A stretch of 64,000 bases of DNA from Fimousia sp045616445. Its GTDB lineage: Bacteria > Bacillota > Clostridia > Lachnospirales > Lachnospiraceae. Below, in pieces: positions 44,109 to 52,447 of this stretch (the first letter of the stretch is position 1; every line of letters begins with the position of its first letter). The stretch lies in NCBI GenBank assembly GCA_045616445.1, contig JAZLGR010000004.1, positions 94,583 through 158,582 of the forward strand. The letters are read 5' to 3'. Below the pieces are notes generated by a model. It did no database searches and had not been told where the DNA came from. It saw nothing but the letters and a program-made list of their open reading frames with translations. A program made the translations under genes and the position numbers.

Positions 44109-44991
44109 ACAAAAAGGAAAGATTATTAAGGGCATAGGCGGATTCTATTACGTCTATGCCGAAGATGATAAATTATATGAATGTAAGGCTAAGGGTGCTT
44201 TTCGTAAGAAAAAGATCAAACCCTTAGTGGGTGACGATGTGGAGATTTCCATCATCAACAGCGAGGAATGTACCGGTAATGTGGACACCATTCTTCCACG
44301 TAAGAATGAACTGATCCGTCCGGCTGTGGCCAATATTGATCAGGCACTGATTGTATTTGCCATGAAGGACCCGGAACCTAATCTGAATCTGTTGGACCGT
44401 TTCCTGATGCTGATGATGAAACAGGAGGTGCCGACCATTATCTGCTTTAATAAGAGTGATATTGTGGATGAGGAAGCGGCAGAACGCCTGGGAAGAATCT
44501 ATGAACACTGTGGCTGTGAAGTGGTATTTACCAGCACCTACACAGAAGAGGGCGTAGCACAGATCAAGAATCTGGTGGCAGGCAAAACAACTGCTTTGGC
44601 AGGCCCATCCGGCGTTGGCAAATCCTCCATTATGAATCTGCTCCAGCCGGAAGCAGAGATGGAAACCGGAACCGTCAGTGACAAGATCCGTCGTGGAAAG
44701 CACACAACCAGACATTCCGAGCTGATTCCGGTGGACGAAGATACCTTCGTTATGGATACACCAGGGTTTAGTTCCCTCTTTGTCCACATGTTTGAGAAGG
44801 ATGAGGTCAAGGACTATTTTTACGAATTTGGTCAGTATGAAGATTACTGCCGGTTTCAGGGATGTGTTCACCTTGCAGAACCGGACTGTGGTGTCAAGGA
44901 AGCCCTTGCAGAGGGCAAGATTAGCAAAGAACGTTATGACAGCTACAAAATCATATATGAAGAACTGAAAAATCAGAAGAAAAAGTGGTAA
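44101..44991 (+). CDS. rsgA: Ribosome small-subunit GTPase RsgA
   Basis: Circularly permuted GTPase that helps 30S maturation. I start it at the ATG at 44101 (296 residues); longer frames run into prkC. An OB-fold N-terminus precedes the permuted G motifs (NKSD, then GPSGVGKSS, then DTPGFSSL), and a C-terminal zinc region carries the spaced CRFQGCVHLAEPDC ligands. In other Firmicutes it is often next to prkC and thiN, as here. Confidence 0.94.
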   Translation: MIKQKGKIIKGIGGFYYVYAEDDKLYECKAKGAFRKKKIKPLVGDDVEISIINSEECTGNVDTILPRKNELIRPAVANIDQALIVFAMKDPEPNLNLLDRFLMLMMKQEVPTIICFNKSDIVDEEAAERLGRIYEHCGCEVVFTSTYTEEGVAQIKNLVAGKTTALAGPSGVGKSSIMNLLQPEAEMETGTVSDKIRRGKHTTRHSELIPVDEDTFVMDTPGFSSLFVHMFEKDEVKDYFYEFGQYEDYCRFQGCVHLAEPDCGVKEALAEGKISKERYDSYKIIYEELKNQKKKW

Positions 44992-44995
44992 TGAT

Positions 44996-45640
44996 ATGCA
45001 TGTATTAATTATAACTGGTGGAGGGATGAATCTTCCCTTCACCACTTCTTATTTAAAAAACAGAACATTTGACGAAATCATTGCAGCGGACAAGGGCGTG
45101 GAATATGCCATGAAGCTGGGCATCACCCCTACAAGGATCATGGGGGATTTTGACTCCATTGATCCTGAAGTTGCGAAACAGATGAAGACTTTAGGTGCAC
45201 CGATCGAGACTTTTCCACCGGAAAAGGACTATACCGACACCCATCTTGCCATGATGCGTGCCATGGAGCTTGGCGCCGATGAGATGACCATTATCGGGGC
45301 AACAGGAACAAGACTTGATCATGTCATGGCCAATATCGGCCTGCTACATATGGCAGCAGAAGCGGGCGTTCGCGCTTATATTGTGGATGCCAACAACAAG
45401 ATCACCATGATCAAAGACACACTCACCATTCGAAAAGAGGATGCGTTTGGTCGATATGTCTCCCTCATTCCTTACACAGAAGAGGTGACTGGCATTGACC
45501 TGACAGGTTTTTACTATCCTCTGCACGATGCGACTTTGACCATCGGCATCAGTCAGGGCATCTCCAATGAGATTACCGATGACGTGGCCAATGTATCCCT
45601 CAAAACCGGTTATCTGCTGGTAATCGAATCAAGGGATTAG
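44996..45640 (+). CDS. thiN: Thiamine pyrophosphokinase
   Basis: Makes thiamine pyrophosphate from thiamine and ATP. The 214-residue protein has AADKGVEYA near the N-terminus, the MGDFDSID motif near residue 50, YTDTHLAM, and GATGTRLDH. It lies 4 bp after rsgA with a weak ribosome site, suggesting coupled translation. Confidence 0.92.
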   Translation: MHVLIITGGGMNLPFTTSYLKNRTFDEIIAADKGVEYAMKLGITPTRIMGDFDSIDPEVAKQMKTLGAPIETFPPEKDYTDTHLAMMRAMELGADEMTIIGATGTRLDHVMANIGLLHMAAEAGVRAYIVDANNKITMIKDTLTIRKEDAFGRYVSLIPYTEEVTGIDLTGFYYPLHDATLTIGISQGISNEITDDVANVSLKTGYLLVIESRD

Positions 45641-45652
45641 AAGGAGCACAAG

Positions 45653-46501
45653 ATGTTAAATAGAGAAATACTGGATTTGGATCATCTTTTTGATGATCTG
45701 GATGATACAGAAGAATATGTTGGCGTGGTATGCTTTGATTATGATGGAACCCTGGTTTCCAAACCAGAGGGTGTCTATGAGATGCCACAGGAGACCATCG
45801 ATGCCCTGGAAGCACTTAGAAACAATGGATATCTTACGGTGCTGGCATCTGGAAGATCTCGCCTGATGAGTGAGCATGTGCTGGAATACTTTGATGGCCT
45901 GATTCTGCTCAACGGATCCTTCGTATCCATTGGGACAAAGGTGCTTCGTGATCTCTATCTGCCTGAGTTTCAGGTGCAGCAGATTGATGAAGCATTAAGA
46001 AGACACCATCTGGCAGCTTTTTTCGACTGTCTGGATGATTGCTATAGCAATGATTTGGAGGAACCATCCATGGATGCACTATTAAAGGTTCTGGAGATTC
46101 CAAAGGAATGGTTTGATCCATGGGATGAGAATGCAGAAGCGCCTGTTTACAAGTTTGTGATCAGTTATCAGAATGAGGAAGAGATGCTTGCCTTCATCGA
46201 TGAGTTCAAGGATGATTATCACATTATCCATCAACCAAAGTTTTCCTATGCAGATATGAATCCAAAGGGAATTACCAAGGGAGATGGCGTACGCATCATC
46301 TTAGAAGAAACTGGACTTTTAAAGGAACGCTGCTATGTATTTGGAGATGGCAATAATGATATTCCGATGTTTTTGGAAGCAGGCACTGGCATCGCCATGG
46401 GAAACCACACAAAGGATCTTGGTGCCATTGCAGATATGATTGCCAAGCCAGTCAATGAGAACGGCGTCGCCCTCGCCTTAAAAGAATTGGGCTTGATTTA
46501 A
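45653..46501 (+). CDS. HAD phosphatase, Cof type
   Basis: 282 residues, cytoplasmic. Canonical motifs: FDYDGTLVS, ASGRSR, Lys in TKGDGVRII, and GDGNNDIPM. This is the complete Cof-type set, unlike the HAD gene at 32333. AAGGAGC lies before the ATG, 12 bp after thiN. It ends the long housekeeping operon; the likely promoter of the thrS T-box overlaps its stop. Confidence 0.87.
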   Translation: MLNREILDLDHLFDDLDDTEEYVGVVCFDYDGTLVSKPEGVYEMPQETIDALEALRNNGYLTVLASGRSRLMSEHVLEYFDGLILLNGSFVSIGTKVLRDLYLPEFQVQQIDEALRRHHLAAFFDCLDDCYSNDLEEPSMDALLKVLEIPKEWFDPWDENAEAPVYKFVISYQNEEEMLAFIDEFKDDYHIIHQPKFSYADMNPKGITKGDGVRIILEETGLLKERCYVFGDGNNDIPMFLEAGTGIAMGNHTKDLGAIADMIAKPVNENGVALALKELGLI

Positions 46502-46521
46502 AAAATTGAAAATGTTATAAT
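46493..46521 (+). promoter_or_regulatory. Promoter of the thrS T-box transcript
   Basis: TTGATT, 17-bp spacer, TATAAT, overlapping the end of the HAD gene. A second possible pair (TTGAAA-N18-TATAAA, 46506-46535) lies just downstream. Confidence 0.6.
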
Positions 46522-46549
46522 ATTTTCCGTATAAAATAGATACATGAAC

Positions 46550-46782
46550 ACGTTGAAGAGAAGAGTACCATTAAGGAAGACGACAGAGAGAGGATGTCAT
46601 CGGCTGGAAGCATCCTTCGTAACAATTATTGGGAAAACTACCTCTGAGTGGCCCCAATCCGGCCCGGCCGACACCGTTATCGTCGTAATGAGTGGTACTT
46701 ACCAGAATTAGGGTGGAACCGCGGGATTTTAGAATAACCTCGCCCCTTATGACTACACGGTCATAAGGGGTTTCTTTTTTTG
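46550..46782 (+). promoter_or_regulatory. T-box leader of thrS (threonine)
   Basis: The T-box sequence AGGGTGGAACCGCGGG is at 46710-46725. Upstream are an AGTA element, an AGAGAG/GA-motif region, a GGCTGGAAGC distal loop and the ACT-ACC-TCTGAG segment, where ACT (46637-46639, Thr) is the likely specifier codon. The terminator CCCCTTATGAC/GTCATAAGGGG (46743-46770) with a T-run follows. Uncharged tRNA-Thr would favour the antiterminator and switch thrS on. Confidence 0.93.
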
Positions 46783-46801
46783 ATACAAGCAGACCAAGCG
46801 G

Positions 46802-46881
46802 GTTCAAGACGTCGTGCTTGCACGTAAGGATTGAACACATTTGTGCAGTGATTTCGGGAACACGAAGTGTGGAGAAATCAC
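46802..46881 (+). other. Two extra hairpins between T-box and thrS
   Basis: After the T-box terminator, GTTCAA/TTGAAC encloses CGTGC/GCACG (46802-46836), and GTGATTTC/GAAATCAC encloses ACAC-gaa-GTGT (46848-46881). They are not part of a standard T-box and leave about 20 nt before the AAAAGGAGA of thrS. Confidence 0.6.
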
Positions 46882-46919
46882 GTGGTATCAAAAGCCCACT
46901 AGAAAAGGAGAAAGATACA

Positions 46920-48878
46920 ATGATTATCACATTAAAAGACGGCTCTACAAGAGCATATGAATCTCCAATGTCCGTACTTGATATTGCAACAGACATCAGT
47001 GGCGGTCTTGGACGTATGGCAACAGCAGGTGAAGTGAACGGCAAGGTTGTGGACTTAAGAACAGTGATCGACACAGACTGTGAACTTAACATCTTAACAT
47101 TTGACAATTGTGACGAGGGAAAAGCTGCTTACCGTCACACAACATCCCACATTTTAGCACAGGCTGTAAAGCGTCTCTATCCAGAAGCAAAATGCGCAAT
47201 CGGACCAGCAATCGAAGATGGCTACTATTACGATTTTGATATGCCTTCCTTAAACAGAGAAGACTTAGACAAGATCGAAAAAGAGATGAAAAAAGTCATC
47301 AAGGAAAACCATAAAATCGAATATTTCGAACTTCCTCGTGAAGAAGCAATCAAGCTTATGCAGGAAGCTGATGAACCATACAAAGTAGAATTAATCGAAG
47401 ATCTTCCAGAAGATGCAACCATCTCCTTCTACAAACAGGGCGATTTTACAGATCTCTGTGCAGGTCCTCACTTAATGAGTACAAAAGCTGTTAAAGCATT
47501 CAAATTAACATCCTCCTCCGGCGCTTACTGGAGAGGTTCTGAAAAGAACAAGATGTTAACACGTATCTACGGAACATCTTACACAAAGAAACAGGATTTA
47601 GCAGATCGTCTTGCTTACCTTGAAAATATCAAAAATCGTGACCATAACAAATTAGGTCGTGAGATGGAATTATTCACAACAGTTGATGTAATCGGACAGG
47701 GTCTTCCATTGATGCTTCCAAAGGGCGCAAAGATGATCCAGACAATGCAGAGATGGATTGAAGACTTAGAAGACAACGAATGGGGCTATGTAAGAACAAA
47801 AACTCCATTAATGGCAAAATCAGATTTATATAAGATTTCCGGACACTGGGATCACTACAAGGAAGGCATGTTCGTTATGAATGACAACGAAGAAGCTGGC
47901 AAAGAAACTATGGCGCTTCGTCCAATGACATGTCCATTCCAGTACTATGTATACAAGAACTCCCAGCACTCCTATCGTGATCTCCCAATCCGTATGGGTG
48001 AAACATCCACATTATTCCGTAACGAAGATTCCGGTGAGATGCACGGCTTAACTCGTGTACGTCAGTTCACAATCTCTGAAGGTCACTTAATCGTTCGTCC
48101 AGACCAGATGGTAGAAGAATTCAAAGGCTGTCTTGCACTTGCAAAACACTGCTTACAGACATTAGGTGTTGAAGAAGACGTAACATACCATTTATCCAAA
48201 TGGGATCCTGAAAACACAGAAAAATACATCGGAACTCCAGAAGAATGGGATCAGATGGAAGGCGCAATCCGTCAGATCTTAACAGAATTAGACATCGATT
48301 TCACTGAAGATGTTGGGGAAGCTGCATTCTATGGACCAAAGGTAGATATCAATGCTCGTAACGTATACGGCAAAGAAGATACTATGATCACAGTTCAGTG
48401 GGATTCCTTAATTGCAAAACAGTTCGACATGTACTACATCGACCAGAATGGTGACAAGGTTCGTCCATACATCATCCACAGAACATCCATGGGATGCTAC
48501 GAACGTACGCTTGCATGGTTAATTGAAAAATATGAAGGTAAATTCCCAACATGGTTATGTCCAGAACAGGTTCGTGTTCTTCCTATTTCCGAAAAATACA
48601 TCGATTACGCTGACAAAGTTGCAAAAGAACTGAAGAAGAATGGTGTCTTAGTAACCGTTGATAACCGTTCCGAAAAAATCGGATACAAGATCCGTGAAGC
48701 TCGTAAAGCACGTCTCCCATACTGGGTAGTAGTTGGTGCTAAGGAAGAGGAAGAAGGCAATGTTGCAGTATCTTCCCGTTTCGCTGGCAATGAAGGTGTA
48801 AAACCAGTAGCTGATTTCGTAGATCAGATCTGCAAAGAAATCCGCACAAAAGAAATCCGTAAAGTAGAAGAACAGTAA
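46920..48878 (+). CDS. thrS: Threonyl-tRNA synthetase
   Basis: Charges tRNA-Thr. I start it at the ATG at 46920 (652 residues) behind AAAAGGAGA; an in-frame ATG at 46818 lies in the structured leader. Order: TGS domain (1-60), editing/SAD domain with HTTSHILAQA and the His/Cys zinc-like set, class II core with motif 2 (FRNEDSGEMHGLTRVRQF), Zn-binding Cys in MTCPFQ and motif 3 (GCYERTLAWLIE), and the anticodon-binding domain. Regulated by the T-box at 46550. Confidence 0.96.
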   Translation: MIITLKDGSTRAYESPMSVLDIATDISGGLGRMATAGEVNGKVVDLRTVIDTDCELNILTFDNCDEGKAAYRHTTSHILAQAVKRLYPEAKCAIGPAIEDGYYYDFDMPSLNREDLDKIEKEMKKVIKENHKIEYFELPREEAIKLMQEADEPYKVELIEDLPEDATISFYKQGDFTDLCAGPHLMSTKAVKAFKLTSSSGAYWRGSEKNKMLTRIYGTSYTKKQDLADRLAYLENIKNRDHNKLGREMELFTTVDVIGQGLPLMLPKGAKMIQTMQRWIEDLEDNEWGYVRTKTPLMAKSDLYKISGHWDHYKEGMFVMNDNEEAGKETMALRPMTCPFQYYVYKNSQHSYRDLPIRMGETSTLFRNEDSGEMHGLTRVRQFTISEGHLIVRPDQMVEEFKGCLALAKHCLQTLGVEEDVTYHLSKWDPENTEKYIGTPEEWDQMEGAIRQILTELDIDFTEDVGEAAFYGPKVDINARNVYGKEDTMITVQWDSLIAKQFDMYYIDQNGDKVRPYIIHRTSMGCYERTLAWLIEKYEGKFPTWLCPEQVRVLPISEKYIDYADKVAKELKKNGVLVTVDNRSEKIGYKIREARKARLPYWVVVGAKEEEEGNVAVSSRFAGNEGVKPVADFVDQICKEIRTKEIRKVEEQ

Positions 48879-48881
48879 ATC

Positions 48882-49760
48882 ATGACTTTATTAGCATATC
48901 AGGTGTTCGATGCGGTCATTAGGGAGCAGAGCTTCTTAAAGGCCGCTGAATCCTTAAATATTACTCCATCCGCTATCAGCCATACTATCTCCTCCATGGA
49001 GAAGGAACTTGGATTCCCGCTTTTTGTCAGAAGTAAGCAGGGAGTGCATCTGACCGGATATGGAGAAAGCTTGCGACCTTATATTAACGGGGTTTTACAG
49101 AGTGAAGAATCACTTCGTACCGCCATTGATCAGATGAATGGGTTAGAGCGAGGTACCGTTAAGATTGGAACATTTAACAGTATCTGTACCACTATGGTGC
49201 CAGGGTTGATCAAATCTTTCCGAGAGCTTCATCCATTTATTGAAATTGAAGTTTTTCAGGGGACTTATGATGATGTGCGCCGATGGATTAAGAATGGTAC
49301 AGTAGACCTTGGATTTTTATCTATCTCCAGTGCCGAAAGCCTTCCAATTACCCCACTTTTTAAAGACCGTCTTGTCTCTGTTATGCCTAAGGGTACTGAT
49401 ATCGGAGATAAGAATTATATTCATATGGAAGAACTTCGTGGCAAAGGATTTGTATCCCAGAGTGAAAGTACAGATGCCGACATTCAGAACCTGCTGAAGA
49501 AGTACGGTGTGGAAGTTCAGACACAATGTCATGTAGTGGATGACCAGTCTACCATCGCTATGGTAGAAGCTGGTCTTGGCGTATGCATCATGCCATCTCT
49601 CTTGATGAGCACGATGCGAAGTGATGTGGATGTTTATCCAATCGAACCGGCAGAATACCGTGTCATCGGAATCTGTTCCAAGAATGAGAATGCCATGAGC
49701 CCGGCCGTAAGCAGTATGCGAGAGCATATTATGGCGACAATGCAGGAAAAATTATTATAA
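48882..49760 (+). CDS. LysR-family transcriptional regulator
   Basis: The 292-residue protein has an N-terminal winged helix with the LysR pattern (KAAESLNITPSAISHTISSMEKELG) and a C-terminal substrate-binding domain of about 200 residues. It starts 3 bp after thrS without a clear ribosome site, so it is probably translated by coupling. No divergent gene, the usual LysR target, lies beside it. Effector unknown. Confidence 0.87.
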   Translation: MTLLAYQVFDAVIREQSFLKAAESLNITPSAISHTISSMEKELGFPLFVRSKQGVHLTGYGESLRPYINGVLQSEESLRTAIDQMNGLERGTVKIGTFNSICTTMVPGLIKSFRELHPFIEIEVFQGTYDDVRRWIKNGTVDLGFLSISSAESLPITPLFKDRLVSVMPKGTDIGDKNYIHMEELRGKGFVSQSESTDADIQNLLKKYGVEVQTQCHVVDDQSTIAMVEAGLGVCIMPSLLMSTMRSDVDVYPIEPAEYRVIGICSKNENAMSPAVSSMREHIMATMQEKLL

Positions 49761-49772
49761 GATTAAATTAAA

Positions 49773-49803
49773 GTGACCAAAATGTGACGTTTTGTGCTAT
49801 AAT
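49773..49803 (+). promoter_or_regulatory. Extended -10 promoter with 11-bp-spaced GTGAC repeats, upstream of the response regulator
   Basis: GTGAC at 49773-49777 and 49784-49788 are spaced 11 bp start to start. Nine bases later comes TGC-TATAAT (-10 at 49798-49803). No -35 match lies at 17 bp. The same layout recurs at 50686 before the pilus operon. It is the arrangement expected for a SARP-type activator site. Confidence 0.65.
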
Positions 49804-49837
49804 GGTAACCAAGAAAGAATCATTTGGAGGAAAATTA

Positions 49838-50611
49838 ATGAAAATCTTAGCGGTTGACGATGAACAACTTATGCTGGATGCACTTACCGGAAGCATTCAT
49901 CGTGCGGAGCCTGATGCAGAAGTACATTCTTTTAAGAGAGGAAGAGATGCACTCGCATTTGCACAGATTTATCCAATAGATGTTGCTTTTCTCGATATCA
50001 GGATGAGAGGAATGGATGGTCTCACTTTAGGGAAGCAGCTAAAAGCATTGTATCCTGAAATCAATTTAATATATTGTACCAGTTATGATGAATATATATC
50101 TGAAGCATTTCGTGAAGTCAGATGTAATGGCTATATCACAAAACCGGTTGACGCTGATGCCATTGCGAATGAGCTTGCTCATCTTAGAATTCCGATGAAT
50201 ACAGTGGTACAGGTTGATACGAAGGTATATTTTCAGTGTATTGGCCGTTTTGAAGTGTTCATTGATAACAAACCGGTCAAGTTTGAGAATACGAAGACGA
50301 AGGAACTGCTGGCAGTACTTGTGGATGCACAGGGCGGTATATGCACCAATCAGGAAATTGTAGCTATCCTTTGGGATGATGATGCGAGACATGATTCGTA
50401 TTTTAAAAAGATTCGAAAGGATCTTCTTGATACCTTTGCGGCCTATGAATGTGACGATGTCATCTTCAGGCAACGTGGTGGTCTTGGCATTAATGTCAAC
50501 AAAGTAAGCTGTGATTTTTATGACTGGAAAAAAATCAATATTGACAAGAAAAAACCGGAAGATTATATGTCCCAGTTTAGTTGGGCGAATATTCCGATCT
50601 ATGAATGGTAA
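49838..50611 (+). CDS. Orphan response regulator with SARP/OmpR-type DNA-binding domain
   Basis: I start at the ATG at 49838 (257 residues) behind TTGGAGGAAAA. The receiver domain (1-120) has the acidic pair in VDDEQ, the phospho-acceptor Asp53 (FLDIRMRGMDG) and the Lys in YITKPV. The C-terminal ~130 residues match the DNA-binding domain of SARP-type regulators (FQCIGRFEVFIDNKPV, TKTKELLAVLVD, a Trp-Asp segment, then the closing wing). No histidine kinase is near. It stands directly upstream of the pilus operon, which has a matching promoter. Confidence 0.85.
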   Translation: MKILAVDDEQLMLDALTGSIHRAEPDAEVHSFKRGRDALAFAQIYPIDVAFLDIRMRGMDGLTLGKQLKALYPEINLIYCTSYDEYISEAFREVRCNGYITKPVDADAIANELAHLRIPMNTVVQVDTKVYFQCIGRFEVFIDNKPVKFENTKTKELLAVLVDAQGGICTNQEIVAILWDDDARHDSYFKKIRKDLLDTFAAYECDDVIFRQRGGLGINVNKVSCDFYDWKKINIDKKKPEDYMSQFSWANIPIYEW

Positions 50612-50613
50612 TG

Positions 50614-50654
50614 AAAAAGAGTTTCAAGAGTTTCATTTTTGGAACTCTTTTTTT
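50614..50654 (+). terminator. Terminator after the response regulator
   Basis: AAAAAGAGTTTC and GGAACTCTTTTT form a 12-bp stem (one wobble) with a 15-base loop, then more T's. It isolates the regulator transcript from the pilus operon. Confidence 0.8.
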
Positions 50655-50685
50655 GTTGCACAAATTTCTAAATTCAAGAATGATA

Positions 50686-50741
50686 GTGTCTAAACAGTGA
50701 CTATGTAGTAACTGTTGGGTAACCATCAAAATTGCTACAAT
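50686..50741 (+). promoter_or_regulatory. Pilus-operon promoter with four 11-bp-spaced GTRAC repeats
   Basis: GTGTC (50686), GTGAC (50697), GTAAC (50708) and GTAAC (50719) start at exact 11-bp intervals. Twelve bases after the last comes TGC-TACAAT (-10 at 50736-50741), an extended -10 without a good -35. The repeats lie on one face of the helix, as in SARP-activated promoters. The same pattern with two repeats precedes the response-regulator gene. Confidence 0.7.
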
Positions 50742-50811
50742 AGATTAACATACTATATCTATGACTATGACCATTTTTAAATGGATTGATATATTTGGAG
50801 GTAAGATAGCC

Positions 50812-51495
50812 ATGACAGAAAAGGAACTTAGAAGTTTAAGAAGAGCAGATCTTCTTGAAATGTTAGTTGCAGCAGGCAAACAGTTAGAAGAAACAAAAGC
50901 AGCTTTTGCTAAGAAAGAACAGGATATGATTGCTGCTCATGAAGCAACCGTGCAGAATTTACAGAGCAAATTAGCGAAGACAGAGGAAAAGCTGAATGAT
51001 AGAAACATTGCAATTGACAATGCAGGGTCCCTTGCTGAAGCCTCTCTTGCAATCAATGGTGTGATTGCAGCAACTCAGAATGCTGCAGATCAGTATTTGG
51101 AAAATATCAAAACAAAATATGCTGACATCGATGCTCAGTGTGCTGTTCGTGAGAAAGAAACCATGGACCGTATTGCAGTGATGGAAGCAGAGATTAAACA
51201 GAGATGTTTTGCTCGTGAAGCAGAAAGCCAGTCAAAAGCAGATAAGATTGTAACGGATGCATCTGTGGAAGCAGCAGGCATTTTACAGCAGGCACAGGAT
51301 GAAGCAAACCGTATTTTAGGTGCTGCTAAGATGAAGGAATCTGAAATTGATTCTAAGTATGCCGAAATTGAAGCACAGGCGAAAGCAGCTGCTCAGAAAC
51401 ACTTTGAAGAAGCGAATGCAAAGTTGCAGGAAGTAATCAGCACACACGAATATTTACAGAGTATGTTTTCTGGATTAAGCGGATTAATGAAATAG
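50812..51495 (+). CDS. Coiled-coil protein, first gene of the pilus operon
   Basis: 227 residues from the ATG at 50812, with TTGGAGGT at 50796-50802; an earlier in-frame ATG at 50761 lies too near the promoter. It has no signal peptide or membrane span. It opens with the short basic motif TEKELRSLRRADLLEML, followed by a long Ala/Glu/Lys heptad region (~25-75), a distinct GSLAEASLAINGVIAAT segment near residue 85, and a second coiled coil to the end with the SGLSGLMK tail. It recalls DivIVA- or scaffold-like proteins. I have an impression that proteins with this opening recur beside clostridial sortase loci. Function unknown. Confidence 0.75.
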   Translation: MTEKELRSLRRADLLEMLVAAGKQLEETKAAFAKKEQDMIAAHEATVQNLQSKLAKTEEKLNDRNIAIDNAGSLAEASLAINGVIAATQNAADQYLENIKTKYADIDAQCAVREKETMDRIAVMEAEIKQRCFAREAESQSKADKIVTDASVEAAGILQQAQDEANRILGAAKMKESEIDSKYAEIEAQAKAAAQKHFEEANAKLQEVISTHEYLQSMFSGLSGLMK

Positions 51496-51513
51496 TAAAT
51501 TTAGGAAGATAAG

Positions 51514-52431
51514 ATGTCAAATAAGAAGCAGAAACCTGTTAAGGACTTAAGCTTACCATCTCTTGACACGCTTGAAAGAGAATTAAAGCGTGAAAAGAGT
51601 AAATTCAGCTTTGATTTTGCTCCTGCTGATTTACTGATTCCATTTTCTAATAAGCTTGAGGATTTAAAGGAAGCCAGAGAGTTTAGGAAAGAGTTAAAGG
51701 CAGAAAAGGAACAGGCGAAGAAAACGCCGAAAGCTCCGAAAGAGAAAAAGGAAAAGATAACATCTGTAGCAACTGAAAAAGCGGAAGAGAAAGACCTTAA
51801 AGGGAAACTAAATATTGGACAACTTCATATTGGGAAACAGAAGCCACGTAAAGATTTCACTCAACTTGAACTTCCAACCATTGGCGAGTTTGAAAAAGAA
51901 TTAAAGCGTGAAAAATACAAGAATACTTATCTTGAGATGCTTAGAAGTACTGTATTTACATTAATTACAGTTGCAGCAATTGCTGTTTTGATCGCGGTAT
52001 TATTACTTCCTGTTTTACAGATTTACGGAACCTCCATGACACCTACATTAGGTGAAAGCGATATTGTGGTATCTGTAAAAGCGAACGACTTTAAGACAGG
52101 CGAAGTTATCGCATTCTATTATAATAACCGAATTCTTGTAAAACGAGTAATCGGTCATCCTGGGGACTGGGTTGATCTTGATAATGAAGGCAATGTTTAT
52201 GTCAATGGCAAGAGACTTGATGAACCATATATCAAGGACAAAGCATTTGGCGACTGTGATATCGAACTTCCATATCAGGTGCCAGAGTCGAGAATATTTG
52301 TTCTGGGTGACCACCGTAATGTTTCGGTTGATTCACGAAACAGTGCAATTGGATGTATTGCTCAGGAACAGATTGTAGGAAAAATTATTTTCAGAGTATG
52401 GCCTCTTAACAGGCTAGGAACAGTAAGGTAG
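51514..52431 (+). CDS. Signal peptidase I with repeated cytoplasmic N-terminal extension
   Basis: Membrane serine peptidase, 305 residues. The catalytic part after one span (about 147-170) has Ser174 in GTSMTPT and Lys210 in ILVKRVIG, plus the GDHRNVSVDSRN box. Ordinary Gram-positive enzymes are ~180-200 residues. Here ~145 extra residues precede the span, Lys/Glu-rich, and contain two copies of a motif: LPSLDTLERELKREK (residues 14-28) and LPTIGEFEKELKREK (120-134). It lies between the coiled-coil protein and the giant surface protein. I infer a dedicated processing enzyme for the pilus substrates, with the extension as a cytoplasmic docking arm. Confidence 0.88.
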   Translation: MSNKKQKPVKDLSLPSLDTLERELKREKSKFSFDFAPADLLIPFSNKLEDLKEAREFRKELKAEKEQAKKTPKAPKEKKEKITSVATEKAEEKDLKGKLNIGQLHIGKQKPRKDFTQLELPTIGEFEKELKREKYKNTYLEMLRSTVFTLITVAAIAVLIAVLLLPVLQIYGTSMTPTLGESDIVVSVKANDFKTGEVIAFYYNNRILVKRVIGHPGDWVDLDNEGNVYVNGKRLDEPYIKDKAFGDCDIELPYQVPESRIFVLGDHRNVSVDSRNSAIGCIAQEQIVGKIIFRVWPLNRLGTVR

Positions 52432-52447
52432 AAAGGAGGATCGCGGA

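Noticed and set aside
46818..46919. N-terminal extension of ThrS
   Set aside because: The extension is made of leader hairpins; MIITLKDGS at 46920 is the normal TGS-domain start, with AAAAGGAGA upstream.
50761..50811. Earlier in-frame ATG of the coiled-coil protein
   Set aside because: It lies about 15-20 nt from the predicted start point without a ribosome site; TTGGAGGT serves the ATG at 50812.
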